Shown here in pieces: positions 24,316 to 34,775 of a stretch of DNA of 64,000 bases. The stretch comes from Paenibacillus brasilensis (GTDB lineage: Bacteria; Bacillota; Bacilli; Paenibacillales; Paenibacillaceae), in NCBI RefSeq assembly GCF_009363115.1, contig NZ_CP045298.1:5081501-5145500 (forward strand), read 5' to 3'. The translations under genes and the position numbers were made by a program. The notes under the pieces were generated by a model. The model was not told the origin of the DNA and ran no database searches. It saw only the letters and a list, made by a program, of their open reading frames with translations. Position 1 is the stretch's first letter. Every line of letters begins with the position of its first letter.

Positions 24316-24729
24316 TTGGCACATTCATCCACAACTAAACAATCTGATATTTCGTTATCCAATTGCGGTTATAGCAAAGTTCTTGACATTATCTCTAACA
24401 AGTGGACTGCACTTATTATATATGCCATGGAAAACGGTAAAATCCGATATGGAGAAATGCTCAAGAGGGTTGAGGGTATATCCAAAAAAATGCTTACCCA
24501 GACGGTACGCAAGTTGGAACGTGATGGATTGGTCCAACGACACATAACTCCTACAGTACCTCCAAGCGTCGAGTATTCACTAACAACATTAGGGGAAACA
24601 TTGCTTCAGCCGATGAAAGAGCTAAGGCAGTGGGGAAGAGTAAATTATACTCAAGTTGTAGATGCGCGGGTTAAGTATGACTTTGCTTATACTACTGATT
24701 CACATGAAGCAGACAGCATAAATAGGTGA
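24316..24729 (+). CDS. HxlR family transcriptional regulator
   Basis: 137-aa winged-helix protein of the HxlR/DUF24 type: the NCGYSKVLDIISNKWTALII opening with a Cys near the N-terminus, IRYGEMLKRVEGISKKMLTQ recognition region, then a wing EYSLTTLGETLLQPMKELRQWG. The conserved N-terminal Cys (residue 17) is the thiol switch used by many HxlR proteins to sense electrophiles. TTG start with AGGAGGGG upstream. Divergent from the MBL gene. Confidence 0.92.
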   Translation: MAHSSTTKQSDISLSNCGYSKVLDIISNKWTALIIYAMENGKIRYGEMLKRVEGISKKMLTQTVRKLERDGLVQRHITPTVPPSVEYSLTTLGETLLQPMKELRQWGRVNYTQVVDARVKYDFAYTTDSHEADSINR

Positions 24730-25080
24730 CTTTTACTATACATGAAATATCGCGTCGTTTATATTGCAATTTTGGTTATCCTTGTGCTGCTCGGTTTTAT
24801 TGCCGTTAAGCCATTGAACATGCCCCTAATCTTATCAAAAAAGCGAAATCAAGCGTGAAAGTACGTTTTCTTTTCGTTGAACTTGGAGGCAATTCACTGT
24901 TCTTGCAGCCGATGAAAAACGACGGATTGTAATTGTCGAGCTTGATGTCCTTTTTAATTGCCTGGACTCCTTGAAAAGGTTAAATACCGTATTCACCGCA
25001 AATTCGCCATTAATAAGGAGCTGGCCCAGAAGTATAGATGATACGGTGAGCCGTATCATTGTTAGAATTACGGATCATTA
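24730..25080 (+). other. Spacer with decayed short ORF
   Basis: A 38-codon ORF at 24741 (MKYRVVYIAILVILVLLGFI) is a lone membrane anchor followed by a broken frame; not recognised. A 9-bp hairpin ATGATACGG/CCGTATCAT is at 25038-25059. Confidence 0.3.
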
Positions 25081-25109
25081 AGCACTCTCCTTTTATATGA
25101 AATTGCCGG

Positions 25110-25324
25110 TACCCCTAAGCACAGCTCATAGTTCCATAACATCGCTTGTTATGTGAGATCTATTCGTCTCAACCAGCTCAAACATGGTCTACGAGTAGGG
25201 GGTGATCAGTTTTAGCGTCGGGTTATGGACCCAGGGGAACGACCGATCTGCCCCGGCTACTCACAGATACACCACAAAAACAAAAGAGGTCAACCAGTAA
25301 AAACTGGCTGACCTCATAATACGA
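25110..25324 (-). ncRNA. IS110 left end, candidate bridge RNA (copy B)
   Basis: Orphan homologue of 20360-20602 without its transposase. It starts at TCGTATTATGAGGTC (25324), contains a hairpin GAGGTCA.CCAGT/ACTGG.TGACCTC (25286-25315) and the same GTAGCCGGG, CACCCCCTACT and ATAACAAGCGATG blocks. Segments between these blocks differ from copy A, as expected if guide loops diverge. Confidence 0.55.
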
Positions 25325-25507
25325 CGGGGAACGATTACTCAAACATGGCTGCCGGCAATCGGCAGCCTTTCGCTTAATATCTTTGCAATTTATACAAAAG
25401 ACATGACAAATTGGTACAATAATAATTGTTGAAATTGGTTCTTCCACCAGTCCGCTCTTTTGCTTATTTTTTATTAAAAGATAAAATTTTTGAGAGGAGA
25501 AAATCAT

Positions 25508-26125
25508 ATGTATATACCTACGCATTTTAAAATTACGGATATATCAACTGCCTACAAGATTATGAGAGAAAATAGTTTTGCTACTTTGTTTTCTCAACAT
25601 GATGGGACACCATATGCTACCCATTTGCCATTAATTCTCGATAAAAATCATATGTACCTATTCGGGCATTTTGCTCGTCCAAATCCTCAATGGAAAGATA
25701 TTAGGAATCAAATTGTGTTAGCAGTTTTTCATGGTCCTCATTGTTATATCTCTCCTTCTTGGTATGAGACGGATAAGGCAGCTCCAACATGGAACTATGT
25801 GACCGTTCACGTATACGGGGAAGTCGAACTTATAGAAGACGAAAATGAGTTAATGGTTTCCTTTAATGATATGGTATTGAAGTATGAAACCCCTAATAGT
25901 TCCTACAGGTTGCAGGATGTAGACCCTGACTTTCTAAGTGATTTGAATAAAGGAGTTCAGGGCTTTAAAATGAAAATAAACAGAATAGAAGGGAAAGCAA
26001 AGTTAAGCCAAAATCATCCAATACAACGACAGGAATTGATTATTCAACAGCTAGAGAAAATCGAAAATACAGACGAGCAAAAAATCTCCTTTCTTATGAA
26101 ACAAAATCTTAGGTCATTAAGCTAA
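25508..26125 (+). CDS. paiB: FMN-binding negative transcriptional regulator, PaiB family
   Basis: 205-aa split-barrel protein of the PaiB family: [52 protein letters not shown] and [20 protein letters not shown] with [16 protein letters not shown] are highly characteristic. In Bacillus subtilis the paiAB operon represses sporulation and degradative-enzyme genes. The ATG at 25508 has GGAG 8 nt upstream. No PaiA neighbour here; a PaiA-like acetyltransferase lies 4.7 kb away on the other strand. A strong terminator follows. Confidence 0.93.
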   Translation: MYIPTHFKITDISTAYKIMRENSFATLFSQHDGTPYATHLPLILDKNHMYLFGHFARPNPQWKDIRNQIVLAVFHGPHCYISPSWYETDKAAPTWNYVTVHVYGEVELIEDENELMVSFNDMVLKYETPNSSYRLQDVDPDFLSDLNKGVQGFKMKINRIEGKAKLSQNHPIQRQELIIQQLEKIENTDEQKISFLMKQNLRSLS

Positions 26126-26155
26126 CGCGCACGATAGTTCAATCTCCAACTAAGA

Positions 26156-26185
26156 CTAGGCTGCCGATCAATGTCGGCAGCCTAG
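26156..26185 (+). terminator. Terminator after PaiB gene
   Basis: CTAGGCTGCCGA/TCGGCAGCCTAG, a perfect 12-bp stem with a 6-nt loop. Confidence 0.75.
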
Positions 26186-26346
26186 CTCTGTCTTTGGCCA
26201 TTAACGTAAACAACCCAACAAGATAAATGTAGGTTTATTCCATACGTTTGAGACGCTGGTATTTCTCCAATCATAGCGAAATTCCCAGCACTTATATTTA
26301 ACATATTTATCCATCTACTTTGCCCCTGGTGACAGCGACGCTGGTA

Positions 26347-26832
26347 CTACCCCTTCACATAGACGTCTAGCTTGCTTGTTCCATTCGGCAGGGCATAGCG
26401 AATTTTCACATTTTTCGTTCCTGTACTGCCGATGAGAATTGTATTGAATTGGACAGCAGAATTGGTTGTATTTTGAAACTTGACATACCCGGTACCTGTG
26501 TAGCCCGAATTCGTACGCTCCTCTCTTGCATTGGTGAGTGTGGTACCTGTTTCCGCTTCATATGTAGTGCCTGTACCTGAGTTTGTTCCGAGCGTAAAGG
26601 TCTCAACCATGTCGCTTGGAGGATTCCAAGGCGTAGCAAAAACGATTGCACCGTTTTCAATCGCCTTTTTTGCTGTTGCGACTTCCCTTTTCCAATTATT
26701 TTTATTTTCGTCAATAGGAATTCTTAGTACAGTAAGCCCCAACTGATTATTGCCATTGCCAAAAGCGGTTTCTCTTTGAGCTGGTGTCAAATCTCCAGCC
26801 CAACCGGAATGGTTCATGCTTACTTTACGCAT
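26347..26832 (-). pseudogene. GH30 glucuronoxylanase gene with internal deletion
   Basis: The 5' part encodes the start of a XynC-like GH30 barrel (MNHSGWAGDLTPAQRETAFG, then LGLTVLRIPIDENKNNW and FATPWNPPSDMVETF). It then jumps in frame to a CBM6/35-like carbohydrate-binding tail (YEAETGTTLTNAREERTNSG, YVKFQNTTNSAVQF, KLDVYVKG). The signal peptide and both catalytic Glu segments of the barrel are missing, so the product cannot be a xylanase. The remaining frame is open, so a small secretionless hybrid might still be translated. Confidence 0.82.
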
Positions 26833-27010
26833 CCAACATATACAAGGACAGGTTCTCCGGCAAAGCCGCTGGGCGCAAGCATTTGCTCTGCATCAGATAG
26901 AACGTCTGCTCATTGGAGGAACCATAAAAGCCAACATTGCCCCCCAAACATGGTAGGCCATATCAGCAACGCCGATGTCCCGTGTGTTCTCTCGGTAGCC
27001 TGCAGGGCTC
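26825..27010 (-). pseudogene. Unidentified fragment between amylase and xylanase remnants
   Basis: Encodes DIGVADMAYHVWGGNVGFYG, SSNEQTFYLMQSK and NLSLYMLDA then a stop. Not recognised. It looks like another secreted-protein scrap joined by deletion. Confidence 0.3.
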
Positions 27011-27014
27011 CTAC

Positions 27015-29269
27015 TCAACCGGAGATGGTGGGAAAACAAGCCGTTCCCCTAGCTTTGCATCGGAACTCCCGGCCAGGCACATTTTGCTGCTTGCTGTCAC
27101 TTACAGCATATAGCGGGCAATGAGCGGATTGCCCGTGTTTATGGCTGGAGGAAAGAAGACCATCGTTCAGTTTGTAATTATCACTGTCGGCATCGCTGTA
27201 ATTAGGCGTGATCTCCAGACTATCCCCGTGGAATGCACTTTCCGGTTTATCGGTCGTAGCCGACGTTTTTGTCTCTTGGGGATTTTGCGAAGTAATCTGC
27301 CCTTCCTTGATCCATTTCTCGCCACTTACAGCATATCCAGGCATTTGCGATCCGGGCACCTGATTTCCGTTTGAGTTGAATATGACCTTTGCCTGTTTCC
27401 AGCCCGGAGCTCTATATACATACCAGCCGTAACCTTCATCCTGCATGGCCACACCCGGCCAAGCAGAGCCTTCCCTGAGCGGAGTTACGGAATCATCGTA
27501 GTAGTAGATGTTTGGTGCTCCCCAGCCAGAAGGCTTGTAGAAATGAACGGTTACACCCGAGCTCGGTTCCTCCTTCGTATACCTAAAAGTCTTCTCTGTT
27601 TGACCGGACAAATTCGCGGCGACAATCTTCAGAACAAACGTTGATCCGATTGGAGTCCCAGCGCCAATGCTGACCATATCCCCTGATTTGAACGGAATTG
27701 CCGGCCCCCCGTTCAAAGTGTAGGTTGCCGAGTTTGCATTGGAATAGTTTATTCTCACGTTAACAGAATCTGTATAGAAAGGGCCTTCTCCGGGAACGAC
27801 GGATACTGTCGGAGTTTGCTGCGCCACATTATACAGTACGGCGATCTTGCCTCCGTCCAGATGACCAGTAATTCTGCCGTTCGATACCGTAAACGATCCA
27901 CCGCCGCTGGCCTTGTTCTGGTAAACGCCCTCCTCCAGTCTGGTAGGGGAGTTGATTTGAGCATTGCCTCCAAGATTTACAATCGTCATACCTTTGGTTC
28001 CGCGTTCAACCTGCATAATTTGATTCCCTTGAGTCCTAAGGTATTCGTCTTGACCTACCATTGCATTGTGAAACTTGTTAACGGCAACGATGTCCGGGTC
28101 CTTCCAAAGCGTATTCCCCGCGTCGCCGAGTCGGTTCGCAAACTTTCCACTTCCTGCAGGTCTGTTGAAGAATAGAGAGGTCGTCTCCGCCCGGGAGGCG
28201 ATAATTGCCCAGCCCATTTTGATCTGCCAATCGTTCAACCCCGTCGATTCGCTGTTGTCGTTTGCATAAGTGTCATGCGATTCCACCCAGGTAACCAATT
28301 TGGAAGGGCTTACATTATTAGCGTTAAAAGATTTGGCGCATCAACATTGATGCCACCGTGATAGCCAACAGCGCTTCTGACACTGCTCCAGTAGCTGGAG
28401 GCGCTCAAACTGAGGTAATTGGCATAGCCAGCAAAGTTGTCAGCTCCGCCTTGAAGCACTTCCCCGTAATCAAACAGTTTGTCTTTATTGTTCAACGAGC
28501 CCAGTACCCGGGGCCAGAAGTTGGAGCCCCCTGGATCGTTAGGCAGCTCAATATGCTTAGCGGCGTCAAATCTGAAGCCGTCGGCGCCCAAGGAAATGGC
28601 GTCATTTAGGAAGCCGATAATGATATCTTGCAATTCCTGATTAGACGTGTTGAGGTCGGGCAGACCAATTCCCCACTGCGTGACTTGCCAACGGTCATTC
28701 CAGTTTTCCACGCCTCTGGCCTCATGCCAGAAATTGCGGTTATTCTTGATCACCGGATCAACATTATGCGCAGGCTGATACTGCTGATTTCCACCACCCG
28801 CATTCCCCGTATGATTAGCGACAACATCAACGATAACACTTATGCCGTACTTATGCGCTTCCTGGCAAAGCTGTCTGAAATCCTCCCTGCTTCCCAATTG
28901 AGAGTTACCGATATTAAAGTTGATGGGTTGGTATAAAATCCACCACTTGCTGCCTTCTGTCAACCCTTCCTTGTTGGCTTGGATTGGTGAAGTTTGCATC
29001 GCTTTAAATCCCGCCTGGGCCAGTTCAGGAAGGTTCCTGGTGATGTTGTCAAAAGACCAGTTCCAAGCATGAAAAATAAGACCATCCTTCGTCCTTTCCG
29101 GAAGTTCGTAGTTTGTGGCAGCTGTTAGCTTCGAGTCTGAACCGCCTAACTGCTGAACATCAGCATTCGCCTGTGCTACGGGAGTAAACCCAATCGTTTG
29201 TAACAACAATACGACAAAGAGAACAATACTCCAGGTACGTCTCAAAACGGGGCTTGTCTTCCTCCTCAT
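27015..29269 (-). pseudogene. amyE: GH13 alpha-amylase with CBM26-like starch-binding domain, frameshifted
   Basis: Signal peptide (RRTWSIVLFVVLLLQTIGFT then VAQANA), then a GH13 barrel: VIVDVVANHT, DGFRFDAAKHIE with the nucleophile Asp, DYGEVLQGG with the acid/base Glu, and VESHDTYAND with the third Asp. The frame breaks near 28325 between GINVDAP and KSFNANNVSPSKLV, so nucleophile/acid and the third Asp lie in different ORFs. The C-terminal part has an Ig-like segment and a CBM26-type domain (VTVHFYKPSGWGAPNIYYYD); the last ~60 codons look scrambled. The start codon directly abuts an oppositely oriented amylase fragment with no ribosome site upstream. Confidence 0.88.
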
Positions 29270-30007
29270 GCTAAATTTTCAATAAATACTATAAAGACCG
29301 CACATGAAGCATTCAATATGAGAAGTGGCGACCAATACTATAATGATGCTACGTGGAATGTAACCTATGTCGACTCGCATGACTATGCGCCTGACCAGGC
29401 TCCAGAAAATCAAAGATTCGCGGGTACACAGGATACTTGGGCTGAGAATCTCGATCTGATGTTCACCTTCCGCGGAATACCCGCTATTTTCTATGGTTCC
29501 GAAATTGAATTTCAAAAGGGGGCAGTCATTGATCCGGGTCCAAACGCACCACTAAGCAAAACGGGACGGGCTTATTACGGCGATCATATAGAAGGCAATG
29601 TTACGGTACAAGATTACGGCAAATACACCAATGCTACCGGAACACTTGCGGAATCGCTCAACCATCCTCTGGCGAAACATATCAGACAGCTTAATTTAAT
29701 CAGAAGAGCTGTTCCCGCCTTGCAAAAAGGCCAGTATTCCACAGAGAATGTAACAGGCAATCTGGCATTTAAGAGAAGATATACCGACGCTGACAAAGGC
29801 ATTGACAGCTTTGCATTGGTCACGATTTCCGGAAACGCTACGTTTACTGGCATTCCCAACGGAACCTATGTGGATGCGGTGACCGGTGATTCCAAAACTG
29901 TTACTGATGGCAAGATTACCCTGACATGCTCCGGCAAAGGTAATGCAAGGGTATATGTATTGAATGGCAGAGGCGGAATTGGAGAAACGGGAACCTATCT
30001 GAAGTAA
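29270..30007 (+). pseudogene. GH13 alpha-amylase, C-terminal fragment
   Basis: Reads (from about 29272) FSINTIKTAHEAFNMRSGDQ YYND and continues through TYVDSHDYAPDQ with the third catalytic Asp, GIPAIFYGSEIEF and a C-terminal beta domain (VDAVTGDSKTVTDGKI). The N-terminal half with nucleophile and acid/base is missing. It resembles maltogenic/cyclodextrinase-type GH13 enzymes and is a different amylase from the minus-strand gene it is fused to head-to-head. Confidence 0.85.
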
Positions 30008-30030
30008 ATGGCAATATGTTTTAGTTAACT

Positions 30031-30074
30031 GAAGCAACCTCAGTTCGGTATTCCACCGTGCTAAGGTTGCTTCC
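30031..30074 (+). terminator. Hairpin after amylase fragment
   Basis: GAAGCAACCTCAG pairs with CTAAGGTTGCTTC; short T-tract absent. Confidence 0.45.
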
Positions 30075-30224
30075 AATTAAAAAGTAGATTCAAGAGAGAG
30101 TCAGGATATTGCTCTGGACTAAATTTTTAATGGTTGGGAGGATCTTGAGTCAGATTTGCTATTTACCAAAGCAGTTTTTTTATGCATCATTGTTGCAATT
30201 GTATGATTAAAACCATTTGATGGC

Positions 30225-31227
<1,003 letters not shown>

Positions 31228-31528
31228 AATTAACTCCTTTGTCCCTATTTTGTTGTAAATGCAATAAAAATGGTTTGTATTTAATTTACTCTAATTTTGT
31301 TGCATTTGCAATATGGAGATAGGCATAGGTAACTTTACAGCCCTTGCAGTAGCAACTTTATCCCAAAATAGCATGTTCGATAGTTCTTCTTGGTTAATTC
31401 CCTCATTATCATAGATTGGCTGGATGGTTGTTATCAAATCCAGTAGCAGTATTTGGGCCATTATGCTCTCGCACCATGAAATAGCAATTCGCCCTTTCCG
31501 GTAGTGGAAAGATTATTACAATAAAGAA
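31228..31528. other. Spacer, no gene seen
   Basis: Contains the MarR promoter region (repeated TTGCATTTGCAATA-type A/T dyads at 31297-31312) and no ORF I can support. Confidence 0.4.
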
Positions 31529-31556
31529 GACTGCCGATAAATTTCACCGACAGTCC
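31529..31556 (-). terminator. Terminator of DUF6254-like gene
   Basis: Minus strand GACTGTCGGTG.../...CGGCAGTC stem followed by TTCTTTATT. Confidence 0.65.
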
Positions 31557-31585
31557 TTCTCTTCCAAGTAGTATACTCCTCAATC

Positions 31586-31690
31586 CTATTCGCTGGATAA
31601 TTCCTTGAGCGATTTGATTTTACCATGGGGATGCTGTTCTTGCTTTCGTGACTTCCAGGCAGCTTCTTTCCTTCTCTTCTGGTGAGCCAT
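31586..31690 (-). CDS. DUF6254-like micro-protein
   Basis: 34-aa basic protein MAHQKRRKEAAWKSRKQEQH then PHGKIKSLKELSSE. It starts behind an excellent ribosome site (AAAGGAGG, 9-nt spacing) and is followed by a terminator, so it is a real monocistronic gene. The pattern KxRxxxWKxRKQxQxPHGKIKSxKELS matches the tiny DUF6254 proteins of Bacillus and Paenibacillus as I remember them. Function unknown; very likely cytoplasmic and nucleic-acid or ribosome associated by charge only. Confidence 0.75.
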   Translation of the reverse strand: MAHQKRRKEAAWKSRKQEQHPHGKIKSLKELSSE

Positions 31691-31797
31691 AACAGATATC
31701 CTCCTTTGGAAATTGTGATGTATACCACTACCTTAAGTTGTCATTTCTCGGCTCTGTTCATTCATAAAACTAAATTTGTTGGATTTTTGTTATAACT

Positions 31798-31940
31798 TTA
31801 GGGTGATACCTGCCCCGCTTTTACAATTCCAAAGTAGCTGGAACTGCCGTTAGCTTCCAGAAAATATGAAAACTGCTGCTTTCCGATGTTCGACTCATCT
31901 GCGAATTTCTACTTCGGATTCCAGTTATCGCTCCCCATTT
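31798..31940 (-). pseudogene. Unidentified C-terminal fragment
   Basis: Reads DNWNPK-stop-KFADESNIGKQQFSYFLE, then ANGSSSYFGIVKAGQVSP and a stop. It looks like the decayed end of an unrelated protein; family not recognised. Confidence 0.35.
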
Positions 31941-31957
31941 CTTATTTGGACGAAAAT

Positions 31958-32830
31958 CTATATCCTCAGACTCTCCATAAAAAAGCTCAATGCGTTGGAC
32001 ACCCACTTTTTGGGATGAAGAACAAGCTGGATCTCCAGCTTGAGCTCGGTATGCTCAAAGGGTAACACCTTTAGCTCTTCCCGTTCAATCTCCTCCAGCG
32101 CGGCCATTAGCGGTAGAATGGATATACCTTCTCCGGTCTTGATGCTCCGCTTGATCGCTTCCGGATTACCCAACTCCAGGCCCACTCGATAGGCGATTCC
32201 ATTTGCGCGAAGCACCCTCTCCAGCAGCTGCCTGTAGTTGCACGTATGCTCGGGCATGATCCACTCCGCATCCACCAGATCGTCCAGCCTGATTCGCTCT
32301 TTAGCGGTAAGCGGATGGTTCGGATGGACAATCAGCACAAGCGGTTCTTCGCGGATCCTAATCCACTGTAAGGCCGGATCGCATGAATCGTCCGCGAGGA
32401 TCAGCCCGACATCAGCCTCCCCTTCCCTGACCTGGTGCAAAATCATCTCTTCGCGATCCGTATGCAACCGTATGTTCAGATCAGGATATTCTTTGCGGGT
32501 CGCCTGCATATACGGCGGCAGAAAATACGAAGCAATGGAATCCATGGTACCGATCATCATGGAACCCCCACCCTGCTTGGCCAATTTTTCTTTAGATTGC
32601 TCGAAGAGCTCCAGCATTTGTCCGGCAAGCTTGAACAGCTCTTCCCCGGCGGAGGTAAGACGAATCTTGTTGTTGCTGTAGCGATCGAACAATTTGACTT
32701 GATACGCTTTCTCCAGCTTCTGAATCTGGGTCGTGACACTGGATTGTGCGTAACCGAGCACTTCTGCTGCTCTCGTAAAGCTTTCACGAATGGCAACTTC
32801 CCGAAATGTCTGAAGATAGATGAAATCCAA
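31958..32830 (-). CDS. LysR family transcriptional regulator
   Basis: About 290-aa LysR-type regulator. The N-terminal HTH reads FIYLQTFREVAIRESFTRAA and LGYAQSSVTTQIQKLEKAYQ, followed by a linker helix. The periplasmic-binding-like effector domain is typical (MMIGTMDSIASYFLPPYMQA; ADVGLILADDS; ISILPLMAAL). TTG at 32830 is preferred because GGAGTG lies 7 nt upstream; ATG 32869 is further out. It is divergent from a DapA-family aldolase gene, which is probably its target, with a spacer of about 110 bp. Confidence 0.92.
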   Translation of the reverse strand: MDFIYLQTFREVAIRESFTRAAEVLGYAQSSVTTQIQKLEKAYQVKLFDRYSNNKIRLTSAGEELFKLAGQMLELFEQSKEKLAKQGGGSMMIGTMDSIASYFLPPYMQATRKEYPDLNIRLHTDREEMILHQVREGEADVGLILADDSCDPALQWIRIREEPLVLIVHPNHPLTAKERIRLDDLVDAEWIMPEHTCNYRQLLERVLRANGIAYRVGLELGNPEAIKRSIKTGEGISILPLMAALEEIEREELKVLPFEHTELKLEIQLVLHPKKWVSNALSFFMESLRI

Positions 32831-32938
32831 GCTGATCACTCCATCGAAATTATTGATGAGAATTATCATTTATTATAGATAACTCTGATACTATCTCCTA
32901 TGTTACATTAGATTTAATTCAACGGGAAGGGATAACTG

Positions 32939-33823
32939 ATGATGATGAACGAACAACATATTCATGGGATTTTTATACCGCTGATTACACCTTTTTCGCG
33001 TGACTATAAGCTGGACATCAATTCGTACCGGAAGTATGTTACCTATCTTGCAGGCCATGACATCCAGGGTCTGGTGGTTAACGGTACGACGGGAGAATCG
33101 CCGACCGTATCCTGGGATGAAGTCAAGCAGATGGTACAGGTGACGCAGGATGTTCTGAAGAGCATGAACAAAACTATTCCGATCATCATTGGCACGGGAA
33201 CGAACGATACCTATTCAACGGTGCATCGGACGGAAATGGCAGCTGATTTAGGAGCGGATGCAGCCATGGTGGTCACTCCGTATTACAATCGGCCGACTCA
33301 GGAAGGAATCTTGGAGCATTTCCGCGTCGTATCTCGTGTAGGCCTGCCTGTGCTTGTATACGAGATTCCGGTTCGCACTGGCAGTCGCATGACAATAGAT
33401 ACAATACGCAAAGTACTCGACCTGGATGGCGTAATTGGGCTCAAGGACAGCACGGGCGATCTTGATCTGCTCTTGAAATTGACCCAGTACGAGACTAAGC
33501 CTATCCTCTGCGGAGAGGATGCCTATTTTCATGCCATGCTATGTCAGGGGGCTGCTGGCGGTATGCTTGCATCCGCTCATATCAACATCCAGAAGTATGT
33601 GGAGATATACCAACGTTTTGTGACTGGTGACATGAACGGGGCGCGAGACAGTTTCATGCTACTGGAGCCGATGATCCAGCATGTATTTGCAGAGCCAGCC
33701 CCGGCCGCGATCAAGTGGTGGCTTGCCCAGCAAGAGATTATTGCCGCCGAGCAATTGCGTCTGCCACTTATGCCGCTGTCGGATCAGGTGAAGCAGGGTC
33801 TCCTGAATTCGATCGTATCCTGA
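32939..33823 (+). CDS. Dihydrodipicolinate synthase (DapA) family aldolase/lyase
   Basis: 294-aa TIM-barrel class I aldolase family member. GLVVNGTTGESPTVSWDE is the substrate-carboxylate loop, TPYYNRPTQEGI carries the catalytic Tyr, and LDGVIGLKDSTGDLD holds the Schiff-base Lys. The family makes dihydrodipicolinate or cleaves N-acetylneuraminate and related 2-oxo acids. The conserved Arg of true DapA appears at YEIPVRTG. Its isolated location beside a divergent LysR regulator suggests an accessory catabolic aldolase rather than the housekeeping lysine gene. GGAAGG lies just upstream of ATG-ATG. Confidence 0.9.
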   Translation: MMMNEQHIHGIFIPLITPFSRDYKLDINSYRKYVTYLAGHDIQGLVVNGTTGESPTVSWDEVKQMVQVTQDVLKSMNKTIPIIIGTGTNDTYSTVHRTEMAADLGADAAMVVTPYYNRPTQEGILEHFRVVSRVGLPVLVYEIPVRTGSRMTIDTIRKVLDLDGVIGLKDSTGDLDLLLKLTQYETKPILCGEDAYFHAMLCQGAAGGMLASAHINIQKYVEIYQRFVTGDMNGARDSFMLLEPMIQHVFAEPAPAAIKWWLAQQEIIAAEQLRLPLMPLSDQVKQGLLNSIVS

Positions 33824-34141
33824 TAAATCAACTTGTCTCAGACTTCCCAATCATAACGTAGAAGAAGGGGCTGTCCCAAAAGCAGCTTTTTCATTAAATA
33901 AGGACAGTCTCCTAAATGAAAAAAACACCAAACCGGGCAAGGAGGTCATCCTTGTCTGGTTCGGTTGTTTTTTTCGTCCATTTTGTGCTTTTTTAGCAGA
34001 TTATGGGCAAGGGAAACAGTGTTGCCCTCATCTTCCGTTTATACTGGAAGTACAGTAGACTGACCTGGATTTTGCGGTTACCGGCCGCCTTGGTACAAAA
34101 ATGCTTTATAGATTGTTTTCGAAGAGTAGGCAGGCTTTTCA
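33824..34141. other. Intergenic region with terminator
   Basis: Besides the terminator at 33931, a 60-aa ORF from 34003 has no ribosome site and no family resemblance. No gene called. Confidence 0.4.
33931..33973 (+). terminator. Terminator after DapA-family gene
   Basis: AACCGGGCAAGGA pairs with TCCTTGTCTGGTT and is followed by CGGTTGTTTTTTTC. Confidence 0.8.
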
Positions 34142-34594
34142 TTAGCTATTTGTCATCATCCTCTTATCGAGCTGCTCAAGTACAAACGGCCATGCCTGTT
34201 CATGCTGATTTCTCGAATTCTCATCTGGAAAACCTGCGTGGGTTAATCGAAGTAACGTGCCATTTCCACTAAGTTCAAGCTCAACGGTAAGCACCGTTTC
34301 ATATCCCTTGGTGCCTCCTTCCCCGGTAACCCAGGTCAGTTCGATAAGGCGATCTTGTTCTAGTCTCAGAAATCGTCCGTAGTGCGGATGGCGTTCCCCC
34401 TCAAAATGTGTTTCGAAAAAGAAAGCCGTATTCACTCGGGCCTCCATGATTACAGACCCTGGGGCTGCAAACCAATGGTCAAACCGTTTGGTCCACGCTT
34501 GATACAGAACATTGGGTGACGCTTCCATTTTTCGTTCCACTGTTAGATTAGACGGTCTTTGTGAAATATCCGGCAAAGAAATAGGTAGTGTCAC
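34142..34594 (-). CDS. SRPBCC (AHSA1-like) family protein
   Basis: 150-aa START-like helix-grip protein: [56 protein letters not shown] and [20 protein letters not shown] with the terminal helix [12 protein letters not shown]. This is the AHSA1 (activator of Hsp90 ATPase-like) family, which in bacteria mostly binds small hydrophobic ligands. No regulator partner is adjacent. The protein is full length. Confidence 0.88.
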   Translation of the reverse strand: MTLPISLPDISQRPSNLTVERKMEASPNVLYQAWTKRFDHWFAAPGSVIMEARVNTAFFFETHFEGERHPHYGRFLRLEQDRLIELTWVTGEGGTKGYETVLTVELELSGNGTLLRLTHAGFPDENSRNQHEQAWPFVLEQLDKRMMTNS

Positions 34595-34775
34595 TTCATC
34601 TTCAATCCCTTCAGTTCAACAGCATTATGATCATCTCTTTATTATTATATCCGAGTCATCATCTGTCCAATAAATACAAAAACGACTGGAGACCCAACAA
34701 TAGGGACTCAAGTCATTTTTGTATAACTATTCGGAATATCATTTTTGGTTTTGGAACAGCAGTGAAAAACGATAA

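Noticed and set aside
32107-32681. Plus-strand ORFs of 147 aa opposite the LysR gene
   Set aside because: Shadow frames of a clear LysR gene without ribosome sites.
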